Shown here one piece after another: positions 13,092-19,708 of a DNA stretch of 47,131 nt. The position numbers and the translations under genes were made by a program. Each line of letters starts with the position of its first letter. Positions within the stretch are counted from its first letter, which is position 1. Where the stretch lies: positions 1 through 47,131 of the forward strand of contig SFLD01000010.1 in NCBI GenBank assembly GCA_004553545.1. The letters run 5' to 3'. The notes under the pieces are model-generated. The model saw only the letters and a program-made list of their open reading frames with translations, ran no database searches and had not been told where the DNA came from. This DNA is from Clostridiales bacterium (GTDB lineage: Bacteria; Bacillota; Clostridia; Oscillospirales; Oscillospiraceae).

Positions 13092-14224
13092 AGGATTACC
13101 GGGAAAAAATGGACGCCATTGACGACCAGCTCCTCCCCCTCTTCCTCCAGCGGATGGAGGTGGCGGCGGAGATCGCCGCCTGGAAGAAGGCCAACGGCAT
13201 CCCGGTGCTGGACGCCGGGCGGGAGCGGGCCAAGCTCCGGGAGCTGGAGGAGAAGACCCCCGAGGCGCTCCGGGACTACACGGACTCCCTCTACCAGACC
13301 ATCTTCGAGCTGAGCCGCAGCAGCCAGACCCGGCTCCTGGGCGTCACCAGCCCCCTGACGGAGGCCATCGAAAAGGCGCTGACGGACACCCCCCAGCTCT
13401 TCCCGGAGAGCGCCAGCGTCGCCTGCCAGGGGGTGGAGGGGGCCTACTCCCAGCTGGCCTGCGACCGGCTCTTCCGCCGTCCCAACGTCTTCTACTTCGC
13501 CAGCTTCGAGGCCGTCTTCACCGCCATTGAGAAGGGCCTCTGCCGCTTCGGCGTCATCCCCCTGGAGAACAGCACCGCCGGCTCCGTCAACGCCGTCTAC
13601 GACCTCATGCAAAAGCACGACTTCCGCATCGTCCGCTCCGTCCGGCTGAAGGTGGACCACAACCTCCTGGCAAAGCCGGGGACGAAGCTCGCGGACATCC
13701 GGGAGATCTACTCCCACGAGCAGGCCATCAGCCAGTGCGGGGCCTTCCTGGCCCAGCACCCGGAGATCACCGTCATCCGCTGCGAGAATACCGCCGCTGC
13801 GGCCAAGCGCGTGGCGGAGAGCGATCACCCCGGCGCGGCGGCCCTGGCCTCCCGCTCCTGCGCGGAGCACTACGGCCTCACCTGCCTTGCCGACGCCGTC
13901 CAGGACCAGGGCAGCAACTTCACCCGCTTCATCTGCATTGCGAAGAAGCTGGAGATCTATCCCGGCGCGGACCGCACCAGCCTCATGATGACCCTGCCCC
14001 ACCGCCCCGGCTCCCTCTATCAGGTCCTCTCCCGCTTCTACGCTCTCGGCATCAATCTCAACAAGCTGGAGAGCCGCCCCATGCCGGAGCGGAACTTCGA
14101 GTTCATGTTCTACTTCGACCTGGAGACCCCGGTCTATGCCCCCCGCTTCCGCCAGCTGATGGGAGAGCTCCCCGCCCTCTGCGAGGAGTTCTCGTACCTC
14201 GGCAGCTACAGCGAGGTGGTCTGA
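13082..14224 (+). CDS. pheA: Bifunctional chorismate mutase / prephenate dehydratase
   Basis: A 380-residue P-protein. An AroQ-class chorismate mutase helix bundle occupies about residues 1-85 (MELKDYREKMDAIDDQLLPL ... KKANGIPVLDAGRER). The prephenate dehydratase domain follows from about 112 to 285 (QGVEGAYSQLACDRLF, PLENSTAGSVN, and the catalytic QGSNFTRF Thr). The C-terminal ACT domain (about 298-375) has GSLYQVLSRF and NKLESRP, the phenylalanine-binding signature, so feedback inhibition by Phe is expected. It supplies prephenate for both branches, since TyrA lacks a mutase domain. ATG 13082 follows AAAGGAGC inside aroC; aroEK starts directly after its stop. Confidence 0.95.
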   Translation: MELKDYREKMDAIDDQLLPLFLQRMEVAAEIAAWKKANGIPVLDAGRERAKLRELEEKTPEALRDYTDSLYQTIFELSRSSQTRLLGVTSPLTEAIEKALTDTPQLFPESASVACQGVEGAYSQLACDRLFRRPNVFYFASFEAVFTAIEKGLCRFGVIPLENSTAGSVNAVYDLMQKHDFRIVRSVRLKVDHNLLAKPGTKLADIREIYSHEQAISQCGAFLAQHPEITVIRCENTAAAAKRVAESDHPGAAALASRSCAEHYGLTCLADAVQDQGSNFTRFICIAKKLEIYPGADRTSLMMTLPHRPGSLYQVLSRFYALGINLNKLESRPMPERNFEFMFYFDLETPVYAPRFRQLMGELPALCEEFSYLGSYSEVV

Positions 14225-15448
14225 ATGAAGCGCTGCGGACTGCTGGGGGAGAAACTGGGCCACAGCTATTCCCCCGCCATCCACGCCCAGCTGGGCGACT
14301 ATGCCTACCGCCTCTATGAGTGCCCCCGGGAGAAGCTGGGGGCCTTCCTGAAGACCGGGGATTTTGACGGCCTCAACGTCACCATCCCCTACAAGAAAGC
14401 CGTCATCCCCTACTGCGCGGAGCTCTCCCCCATGGCGGCGGCCATCGGCAGCGTGAATACCCTGCTCCGCCGCCCGGACGGCACGCTGTATGGCGACAAT
14501 ACCGACGCCTTCGGCTTTGAGAGCCTTCTCCGCCACGCGGGCCTGGACCCCAAGGGGAAGAAGTGCCTGGTGCTGGGCAGCGGCGGGGCCAGCGTCACCG
14601 TCCAGGCGGTGCTGCGGCACCTGGGGGCGGGCAGCGTCACCGTCATCTCCCGCTCCGGGGAGGACAACTACCATAACCTCGCCCGCCATCAGGACGCGGA
14701 GCTCCTCGTCAACGCCACCCCCGTGGGCATGTACCCCGGCAACGGCCTTGCGGCGGTGGACCTCACCGCCTTCCCCGCCTGCCGGGGCGTGGCGGACCTC
14801 ATCTATAACCCCGCCCGGACGGCGCTCCTCCTGCAGGCGGAGCGCCTGGGCATCCCCTGCGCCGGGGGGCTCTGGATGCTGGTGGCCCAGGCCCAGCGGG
14901 CCGCGGAACTCTTCACCGGCACGGACATCCCGGAGAGCGTGATCCCCAGGATCACCGCCTCCCTCCGCCGGGAGATGGAGAACCTCGTCCTCATCGGCAT
15001 GCCCGGCAGCGGCAAGACCACCATCGCCATGGCCCTGGCGGAGAGGCTGGGCCGCCCCGTCCTGGATGTGGACGCCGCCGTGGTGGAGAGGGCCGGCTGC
15101 TCCATCCCCACGGTCTTCGAGCGGGAGGGGGAGGGCGGCTTCCGCCGCCGGGAGACGGCGGCCATCGCGGATCTCGGCAAGCGCAGCGGCGTCGTCATCG
15201 CCACCGGCGGCGGCAGCATCCTGCGGCCGGAGAACTATGACCTCCTCCACCAGAACGGCACCCTCTTCTGGCTGCAGCGGGACTGGCGCAAGCTCCCCAC
15301 CGACGGCCGCCCCATCTCCCAGAGCCGGGACCTCTCGGAGCTCCTGCGGGAGCGGACCCCCGCCTACACCCGCTTTGCAGACCACATCATCGACAACAAC
15401 GGCACGGTGGAGGAGACCCTCCGCCAGATCCTGGAGGTGCTGCCATGA
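14225..15448 (+). CDS. aroE: Bifunctional shikimate dehydrogenase / shikimate kinase fusion
   Basis: A 407-residue AroE-AroK fusion. Residues 1 to about 250 are shikimate dehydrogenase: GHSYSPAIH substrate site, NVTIPYKK with the catalytic Lys, DNTDAFGF with the catalytic Asp (D94), and the NADP loop GSGGAS at 118-123. Residues from about 251 on are shikimate kinase: Walker A GMPGSGKTT (258-266), VDAAVVERAGCSIPTVFEREGEGGFRRRE around the shikimate pocket, TGGGS and the LPTDGRPIS lid. Fusion couples two consecutive reactions. An in-frame ATG at 14975 (residue 251) could also yield a free kinase from the same message. It abuts pheA without a gap and overlaps aroQ by ATGA. Confidence 0.93.
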   Translation: MKRCGLLGEKLGHSYSPAIHAQLGDYAYRLYECPREKLGAFLKTGDFDGLNVTIPYKKAVIPYCAELSPMAAAIGSVNTLLRRPDGTLYGDNTDAFGFESLLRHAGLDPKGKKCLVLGSGGASVTVQAVLRHLGAGSVTVISRSGEDNYHNLARHQDAELLVNATPVGMYPGNGLAAVDLTAFPACRGVADLIYNPARTALLLQAERLGIPCAGGLWMLVAQAQRAAELFTGTDIPESVIPRITASLRREMENLVLIGMPGSGKTTIAMALAERLGRPVLDVDAAVVERAGCSIPTVFEREGEGGFRRRETAAIADLGKRSGVVIATGGGSILRPENYDLLHQNGTLFWLQRDWRKLPTDGRPISQSRDLSELLRERTPAYTRFADHIIDNNGTVEETLRQILEVLP

Positions 15449-15894
15449 AACTTCTCATCATCAACGGCCCCAACCTGAACCTCCTGGGCCTGCGGGAGCC
15501 CGGCATCTACGGCAAGGGCACCCTCTCCGACCTGGAGGACTTCCTCCGGAAAGTGGGGGAGGAAGAGGGCGTGGAGCTCTCCTTCTTCCAGTCCAACCAC
15601 GAGGGGGCCATCGTGGACGCCATCCAGGCCGCCTACGGCGCCATGGACGGCATCGTCATCAACCCCGCCGCCTACACCCACACCTCCATCGCCATCCTGG
15701 ATGCCCTGAAGGCCGTGTCCCTCCCGGCGGTGGAGGTCCACATCTCCCAGGTGAGTGAGCGGGAGCCCTTCCGCCAGGTCTCCTACGCCGGGATGGCCTG
15801 CCTCAAGACCTACATGGGCCTTGGGTTTGAGGGCTACCGCCAGGCCATCCTCTGCCTCAAGGACCACCTCGCCGGAAAGGGGGCAGAAGCATGA
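15445..15894 (+). CDS. aroQ: 3-dehydroquinate dehydratase, type II
   Basis: A 149-residue type II dehydroquinase, normally a dodecamer, converting 3-dehydroquinate to 3-dehydroshikimate. Signatures are INGPNLNLLGLREPGIYG (catalytic Arg and Tyr), SNHEGAIVDAI, INPAAYTHTSIAI and VEVHISQVSEREPFR (catalytic His). Start ATG overlaps the aroEK stop; the end overlaps the aminotransferase start, both as ATGA. With it the operon contains all seven common-pathway activities. Confidence 0.96.
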   Translation: MKLLIINGPNLNLLGLREPGIYGKGTLSDLEDFLRKVGEEEGVELSFFQSNHEGAIVDAIQAAYGAMDGIVINPAAYTHTSIAILDALKAVSLPAVEVHISQVSEREPFRQVSYAGMACLKTYMGLGFEGYRQAILCLKDHLAGKGAEA

Positions 15895-17084
15895 TCTCAG
15901 AAACTGCCCTGCGCTGGGGCGGAGGCGGCTCCATCATCCGGGAGCTCAGCGCCTACGGCGCCCAGCGGGCCAGGGAGGTGGGGCCGGAGAACGTCTTTGA
16001 CTTCGCCATCGGCTCCCCCAGCGCCGATCCCCCGCCCACCCTCCACGCCGCCGTGCGCCGCCTGATGGATTTCGTCCCCCCGGCGGAGCTCCACACCTAT
16101 GTCCCCGCCCCCGGCATCCCCGCCGTCCGGGCGAAGATCGCGGACTACCTGAACCGCAGCTTCTCCATGGCCTACCGGCCGGAGGACATCTGCCTCACGG
16201 ACGGAGCCTCCTCCGCCCTGGCGCTCCTCTGCCGGGTCCTGCTTGCCCCGGGGGAGGAGGTCATCATCCCCACCCCCGCCTTCCCGGAGTACTGGGTCTA
16301 TGTGGAGGCCATGGGGGCGACGGTGAAGGCCGTTCCGTGCCTGGCGGAGAGCTTCCAGCTGGACCTTGCCGCCCTGGAGGCGGCGGTGACGGAGCGGACC
16401 GCCCTCGTCATCCTGAACTCCCCCAATAACCCCAGCGGCGCGGTCTACCCCCGGGAGGACCTGGAGCAGCTCACCGCCATGCTCTCCCGCCGGGAGCGGG
16501 AGCTGGGCCGGCCCATCTACCTCCTGGCGGACGAGCCCTACCGGGAGCTGGTCTACGGCGGGACGGAGGTCCCCTTCCTGCCGGGGATGTATCCCGATGC
16601 CATCTACTGCTACTCCTTCAGCAAGTCCCTCTCCATCCCCGGCGAGCGGGTGGGCTTTCTGGCCCTCCACCCGGAGGCGGCGGAGCGCGACCGGCTCTTT
16701 GACGCCATCCAGGGGGCCATGCGCATCACGGGCTACCTCTGCGTCTCGCCCCTTTTCCAGCTGGCGGCGGCGGAGTGCCTGGGCACCACGGCGGATGTCT
16801 CCGTCTATGAGCGGAACCGGGACCTCATCTGTGACGGCCTCCGGCGGCTGGGCTACCAATTCCCGGAGCCCCAGGGGGCCTTCTACCTCCTGCTGAAGGC
16901 CCCGGAGGGGGACGGACGGGCCTTCTCCCGCCGCTGCATGGCGGAGGATGTGCTGGTGGTCCCCGGGGAGGAGTTCTTCTGCCCCGGCTACGTCCGCCTT
17001 GCCTACTGCGTGCCGGAGGAACGCCTGCGCCGCGCTTTGCCGGCCTTTCGGAAGATCGCGGAGAGCTATGGCATCCTGCCCTGA
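15891..17084 (+). CDS. PLP-dependent class I/II aminotransferase, probably aromatic
   Basis: A 397-residue fold-type I aminotransferase. The segment NSPNNPSGAVY (about 176-186), ADEPY with the PLP-binding Asp at 214, YSFSKSLSIPGERVG with the Schiff-base lysine at 245, and RLAYC near the C terminus (carboxylate Arg) are in place. Being the last gene of an operon that makes phenylpyruvate and 4-hydroxyphenylpyruvate, translationally coupled to aroQ, it most likely transaminates these to Phe and Tyr. Sequence alone would also allow aspartate or alanine as substrates. No tryptophan-branch gene follows; a long perfect palindrome terminates the transcript. Confidence 0.88.
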   Translation: MISETALRWGGGGSIIRELSAYGAQRAREVGPENVFDFAIGSPSADPPPTLHAAVRRLMDFVPPAELHTYVPAPGIPAVRAKIADYLNRSFSMAYRPEDICLTDGASSALALLCRVLLAPGEEVIIPTPAFPEYWVYVEAMGATVKAVPCLAESFQLDLAALEAAVTERTALVILNSPNNPSGAVYPREDLEQLTAMLSRRERELGRPIYLLADEPYRELVYGGTEVPFLPGMYPDAIYCYSFSKSLSIPGERVGFLALHPEAAERDRLFDAIQGAMRITGYLCVSPLFQLAAAECLGTTADVSVYERNRDLICDGLRRLGYQFPEPQGAFYLLLKAPEGDGRAFSRRCMAEDVLVVPGEEFFCPGYVRLAYCVPEERLRRALPAFRKIAESYGILP

Positions 17085-17090
17085 GACCGT

Positions 17091-17130
17091 GGGAAAGCCC
17101 CGGGACCGCGCGGTCCCGGGGCTTTCCCTT
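17091..17130. terminator. Terminator of the aro operon (perfect 38-nt palindrome)
   Basis: GGGAAAGCCCCGGGACCGC at 17091-17109 is the exact reverse complement of 17110-17128; TTGCC follows. The stem is unusually long and GC-rich, the T-run poor. Confidence 0.75.
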
Positions 17131-17190
17131 GCCTGATGGGCGGGTTTCATGCTATTCTGAGGAAAACGGCCGAAAAATTTCCGCGTTTCC

Positions 17191-17215
17191 TGTAACGAAG
17201 GGCGGTTTTGCGGAA
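17191..17215 (+). promoter_or_regulatory. Possible ECF-type promoter
   Basis: TGTAACGAAG at 17191-17200, followed about 14 bp later by CGGAAC, resembles the TGTAAC-type -35 elements that autoregulated ECF sigma genes often carry. No sigma-A promoter is evident in 17131-17253. The -10 part is a weak match. Confidence 0.3.
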
Positions 17216-17253
17216 CCAACGGACAGAAACGGAAGAGAGGGGAGGGACGGCGC

Positions 17254-17742
17254 ATGGCCCATCGGGGCGAGGACCTATACGAACAGCACGCCCAGGGCGT
17301 CTACCGCTACCTCTTCTCCCTGGGGGCGGACGCCGACACGGCGGAGGACCTGACCCAGGAGACCTTCTGCCAGGCATTGAAGAGCCTGGATACCTTCCGG
17401 GGGGACTGCAGCCCGCAGACCTGGCTCTGCGCCATCGCCAAGCGGCTCTGGTACAAGGAGCTGGAGCGGCGGAAGCGATTCGCCCCCCTGACGGAGGACG
17501 CACCGGCTCCGGACTGCCCCATCCGGGAGACGGAGGAGCGGGAGCAGCGGCTGGCCCTCTACCGGGCCATGCAGCGCCTGGACGCCGACACCCGGGAGGT
17601 CATGCACCTGCGGCTCTCCGGCGACTTCTCCTTCCGGGAGATCGGGGAGATCCTGGGCCGCAGCGAGGTCTGGGCCCGGGTGCGCTTCTACCGGGGCAAG
17701 GGAGAACTCACAAAACTGCTGGGAGGTGACGGAGATGGATGA
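17254..17742 (+). CDS. RNA polymerase sigma factor, ECF (sigma-70) family
   Basis: A 162-residue ECF sigma factor with region 2 (LYEQHAQGVYRYLFSLGADADTAEDLTQETFCQAL, -10 recognition and core binding) and region 4 (LPxDTREVMHLRLSGDFSFREIGEILGRSEVWARVRFYRGK, -35 binding helix-turn-helix), joined by a charged linker; regions 1 and 3 are absent as expected. ATG 17254 follows GGAGGGA. Its last 8 bp overlap the next gene, a zinc-finger anti-sigma factor, so the pair is a classical signal-transduction module. The inducing signal is unknown; clostridial members of this type often respond to cell-envelope stress. Confidence 0.93.
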   Translation: MAHRGEDLYEQHAQGVYRYLFSLGADADTAEDLTQETFCQALKSLDTFRGDCSPQTWLCAIAKRLWYKELERRKRFAPLTEDAPAPDCPIRETEEREQRLALYRAMQRLDADTREVMHLRLSGDFSFREIGEILGRSEVWARVRFYRGKGELTKLLGGDGDG

Positions 17743-18769
17743 GAGAAAACTGGATTGCTGCGTGGTGCGGGACCTGCTGCCCAGCTACCTGGAGGACCTG
17801 ACGGAGGCGGAGACCACCCGGGAGGTGGAGGCGCACCTGGAGAGCTGCGGGGACTGCCGGAGCCTCGCGGAAAATATGCGCCGGGACCTCCCGGTGGAGA
17901 AGGCCCCCAAGCGGGCGCTGAAGTTCCTGAAAAAGGTGAAGAGGACCCGGCTGCTGGCCGCCGCCCTCTCGGCCCTGCTGGCCCTCCTGGCCATGGGCTG
18001 GCTCTATGAGCAGGAGTTCCACTACCCCAACACGGAAGCGGGGCGCCTCGCCGCCGTCTGCGACTACATCCCCTCGGAAGGCTATGACGCCAATGTGGCG
18101 GCGGGCACCGAGATGCGGGTGATCGCCTGGACGGAAAAGGATGACCGGCTCCTCATCGCCTTCCGGGCGGAGAACGAGGAGCACGTCCGGGGCATTCTGT
18201 ACCTGGCCCGGGGCATCAATGGAAAGTACCAGATCCGCTCCGCCAGCTACGGCCCGGACCAGTATACCGGCGGGGTCTGGGGCCTGAGCTTCTCGTCCCG
18301 GGATAAGGAAAAGGACCCGGACTGGGATCTCTTCCTCCTCGTCGGGGACAACTGCCGGGACATCTACACGGCGGAGCTGACCTTCCAGGGCACGGATTTC
18401 GAGGCGGAGCGGGCCTATACCCGCACCAAGACCTATGAGCTGGACGGGGAGAACTTCCTCTGGGCCCTTGACCGGAAGGAACTCTTGAAGGAGCTGGGCA
18501 TTCAGGATCCGGAGAGCACCAGTGTCTACTGCACGGACGTCCGCTACTTTGACCGGGACGGCAGCGACATTACGGAGCGCTACCGGGATGAGAGCGTGCA
18601 GCAGAGCTGGGCCGCCGGAAAGGGCACGGCGGAGCTCTTCCTGCTCTATGTCTACATGGCCATCGTGGCGGGGCTGGGCGTCATTTTCGTCCGTTACTAC
18701 CTGCTGCCGGACAAGCCCGCCGGGGAGCGGAAAACGGACGAAGCTCCCCCGCCGGAGTGCGGAACGTAA
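17735..18769 (+). CDS. Anti-sigma factor with N-terminal zf-HC2 (ZAS-like) domain
   Basis: A 344-residue membrane protein. The N terminus (MDERKLDCCVVRDLLPSY, then HLESCGDCRSL) carries the H-x3-C-x2-C zinc motif of anti-sigma domains that clamp ECF factors. A first membrane helix follows a basic stretch at about residues 70-90 (LLAAALSALLALLAMGWLY), then about 200 extracytoplasmic residues without a recognizable fold, and a second helix near the C terminus (LFLLYVYMAIVAGLGVIFV). I prefer ATG 17735 with GGAGG 8 nt upstream; an in-frame GTG at 17726 overlaps that site. It overlaps the sigma gene by 8 bp. The outer domain presumably senses the signal; how release occurs is not evident. Confidence 0.88.
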   Translation: MDERKLDCCVVRDLLPSYLEDLTEAETTREVEAHLESCGDCRSLAENMRRDLPVEKAPKRALKFLKKVKRTRLLAAALSALLALLAMGWLYEQEFHYPNTEAGRLAAVCDYIPSEGYDANVAAGTEMRVIAWTEKDDRLLIAFRAENEEHVRGILYLARGINGKYQIRSASYGPDQYTGGVWGLSFSSRDKEKDPDWDLFLLVGDNCRDIYTAELTFQGTDFEAERAYTRTKTYELDGENFLWALDRKELLKELGIQDPESTSVYCTDVRYFDRDGSDITERYRDESVQQSWAAGKGTAELFLLYVYMAIVAGLGVIFVRYYLLPDKPAGERKTDEAPPPECGT

Positions 18770-18778
18770 AGCAATGTC

Positions 18779-18812
18779 AAGGGAGAGGAGCCGCCGGCTC
18801 CTCTCCCTTTCC
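18779..18812. terminator. Rho-independent terminator after anti-sigma gene
   Basis: AAGGGAGAGGAGCCG pairs with CGGCTCCTCTCCCTT around a tiny loop, followed by TCCG. The stretch 18813-19069 has no gene; it holds the operator-like palindrome and promoter listed next. Confidence 0.75.
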
Positions 18813-18901
18813 GCATCCGGAGAGGAGGGAGGCCGGGGCGCTCCGCGGATCTCCGGCGCAAGGGAGGCGAAAAACCTTCCGGGAGGGCATAAAAATATTT
18901 T

Positions 18902-18921
18902 GGATGCAAACGATTGCATCC
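18902..18921 (+). promoter_or_regulatory. LacI/CcpA-like operator palindrome upstream of the oad operon
   Basis: GGATGCAA-ACGA-TTGCATCC is a perfect 8-bp inverted repeat with the central CG dinucleotide typical of LacI/GalR-family operators; its core TGCAAACGATTGCA resembles cre and PurR sites. Its centre lies about 90 bp upstream of the predicted oad start site, a distance used by CcpA for activation. A terminator-like reading (T-run at 18926 on) is possible but the T-run is 5 nt removed from the stem. Confidence 0.5.
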
Positions 18922-18965
18922 TGCGATTTTTTATGGAAAATGCACAAAGAAGTCGGATTTGCCCC

Positions 18966-18994
18966 TTGCCAAAGTCCGGGGGAGCCGGTATAAT
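18966..18994 (+). promoter_or_regulatory. Promoter of the oad operon
   Basis: TTGCCA 18966-18971 and TATAAT 18989-18994 are 17 bp apart; predicted start near 19001 and a 69-nt leader. Confidence 0.8.
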
Positions 18995-19069
18995 AGACGC
19001 TAGAAAACCAGCGTTTGCCACCGTCCCGGTCCTGCCGGGGCGGAATTCCAACACGCAGGAGGGAAGTAC

Positions 19070-19336
19070 ATGGACTATTCCAGCGCATTCGTCTGCCTGA
19101 TGGGCATGGGCACCGTGTTCTTCGGGCTCATCTGCATCGTGGCCCTCTGCTGCCTGATGAGCGCCGTCTGCCGCCGGACGGAGCGGAGGAAAGCCGCTCC
19201 CGCCGCCCCCGCCGTCCCGGCGGAGACCGGTGACCGGGGCGAGCTGGTGGCCGCCGTCTCCGCCGCCCTGGCGGAGGAACTGGGCACCGACATCAGCGGC
19301 ATCCGCATCCTGTCCCTGAAGAAACTGGAGAATTGA
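19070..19336 (+). CDS. oadG: OadG-like gamma subunit of sodium-pump decarboxylase
   Basis: An 88-residue protein with one N-terminal membrane helix (about residues 8-34, MGMGTVFFGLICIVALCCLM), an Ala/Pro-rich linker, and a C-terminal segment AAVSAALAEELGTDISGIRIL that is common in OadG/LSU-type gamma subunits. OadG anchors and assembles the alpha and beta subunits of Na+-translocating decarboxylases and binds zinc in Klebsiella; no obvious zinc-ligand His cluster is seen here. ATG 19070 follows AGGAGGGA. First gene of a four-gene operon. Confidence 0.85.
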   Translation: MDYSSAFVCLMGMGTVFFGLICIVALCCLMSAVCRRTERRKAAPAAPAVPAETGDRGELVAAVSAALAEELGTDISGIRILSLKKLEN

Positions 19337-19348
19337 GGAGGAGATACC

Positions 19349-19690
19349 ATGAAAAAGTACAGAGTCACCGTCAACGGCACGGTCTATGAGGTGGAGCTGG
19401 AGGAGATCACCGGCGCCGTTCCCGCCGCGCCTGCCGCCGCTCCCGCCGCCCCCGCGCCTGCCGCCCCGGCAGGGGATGGGGAGAAGATCACCTCTCCCAT
19501 GCCCGGCACCATCCTCTCGGTCAACGTTGCCCCCGGCCAGAGCGTCAGGAAGGGCGACGTCCTCATGGTCCTGGAGGCCATGAAGATGGAGAACGAGATC
19601 ATGTGTCCCCGGGATGGCGTCGTGAGCTCCGTCCAGGCCGCCAAGGGCGCCGCGGTGGAGTCCGGCACCCTGCTCTGCGTCCTGCAGTGA
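19349..19690 (+). CDS. Biotin carboxyl carrier protein (sodium-pump decarboxylase biotin subunit)
   Basis: A 113-residue biotin carrier: a short N-terminal part (MKKYRVTVNGTVYEVELEEI), an Ala/Pro linker (about 22-41) and a biotinyl domain with the EAMKMEN motif, biotin-accepting K79. It shuttles the carboxyl group from the carboxyltransferase (OadA) to the membrane decarboxylase (OadB). In Klebsiella this domain is fused to OadA; here it is free, as in glutaconyl- and methylmalonyl-CoA decarboxylases (GcdC/MmdC). Ribosome binding site GAGGAGGAG. Confidence 0.94.
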   Translation: MKKYRVTVNGTVYEVELEEITGAVPAAPAAAPAAPAPAAPAGDGEKITSPMPGTILSVNVAPGQSVRKGDVLMVLEAMKMENEIMCPRDGVVSSVQAAKGAAVESGTLLCVLQ

Positions 19691-19708
19691 GAGAGCGGAG
19701 GCACTGAT

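Noticed and set aside
13046..15385. Very long open frame on the minus strand (about 780 codons) opposite pheA and aroEK
   Set aside because: It has no family motifs and mirrors the GC-rich third positions of the real plus-strand genes; long antisense frames also occur opposite 29.0-31.7 kb and 17.7-19.9 kb for the same reason.
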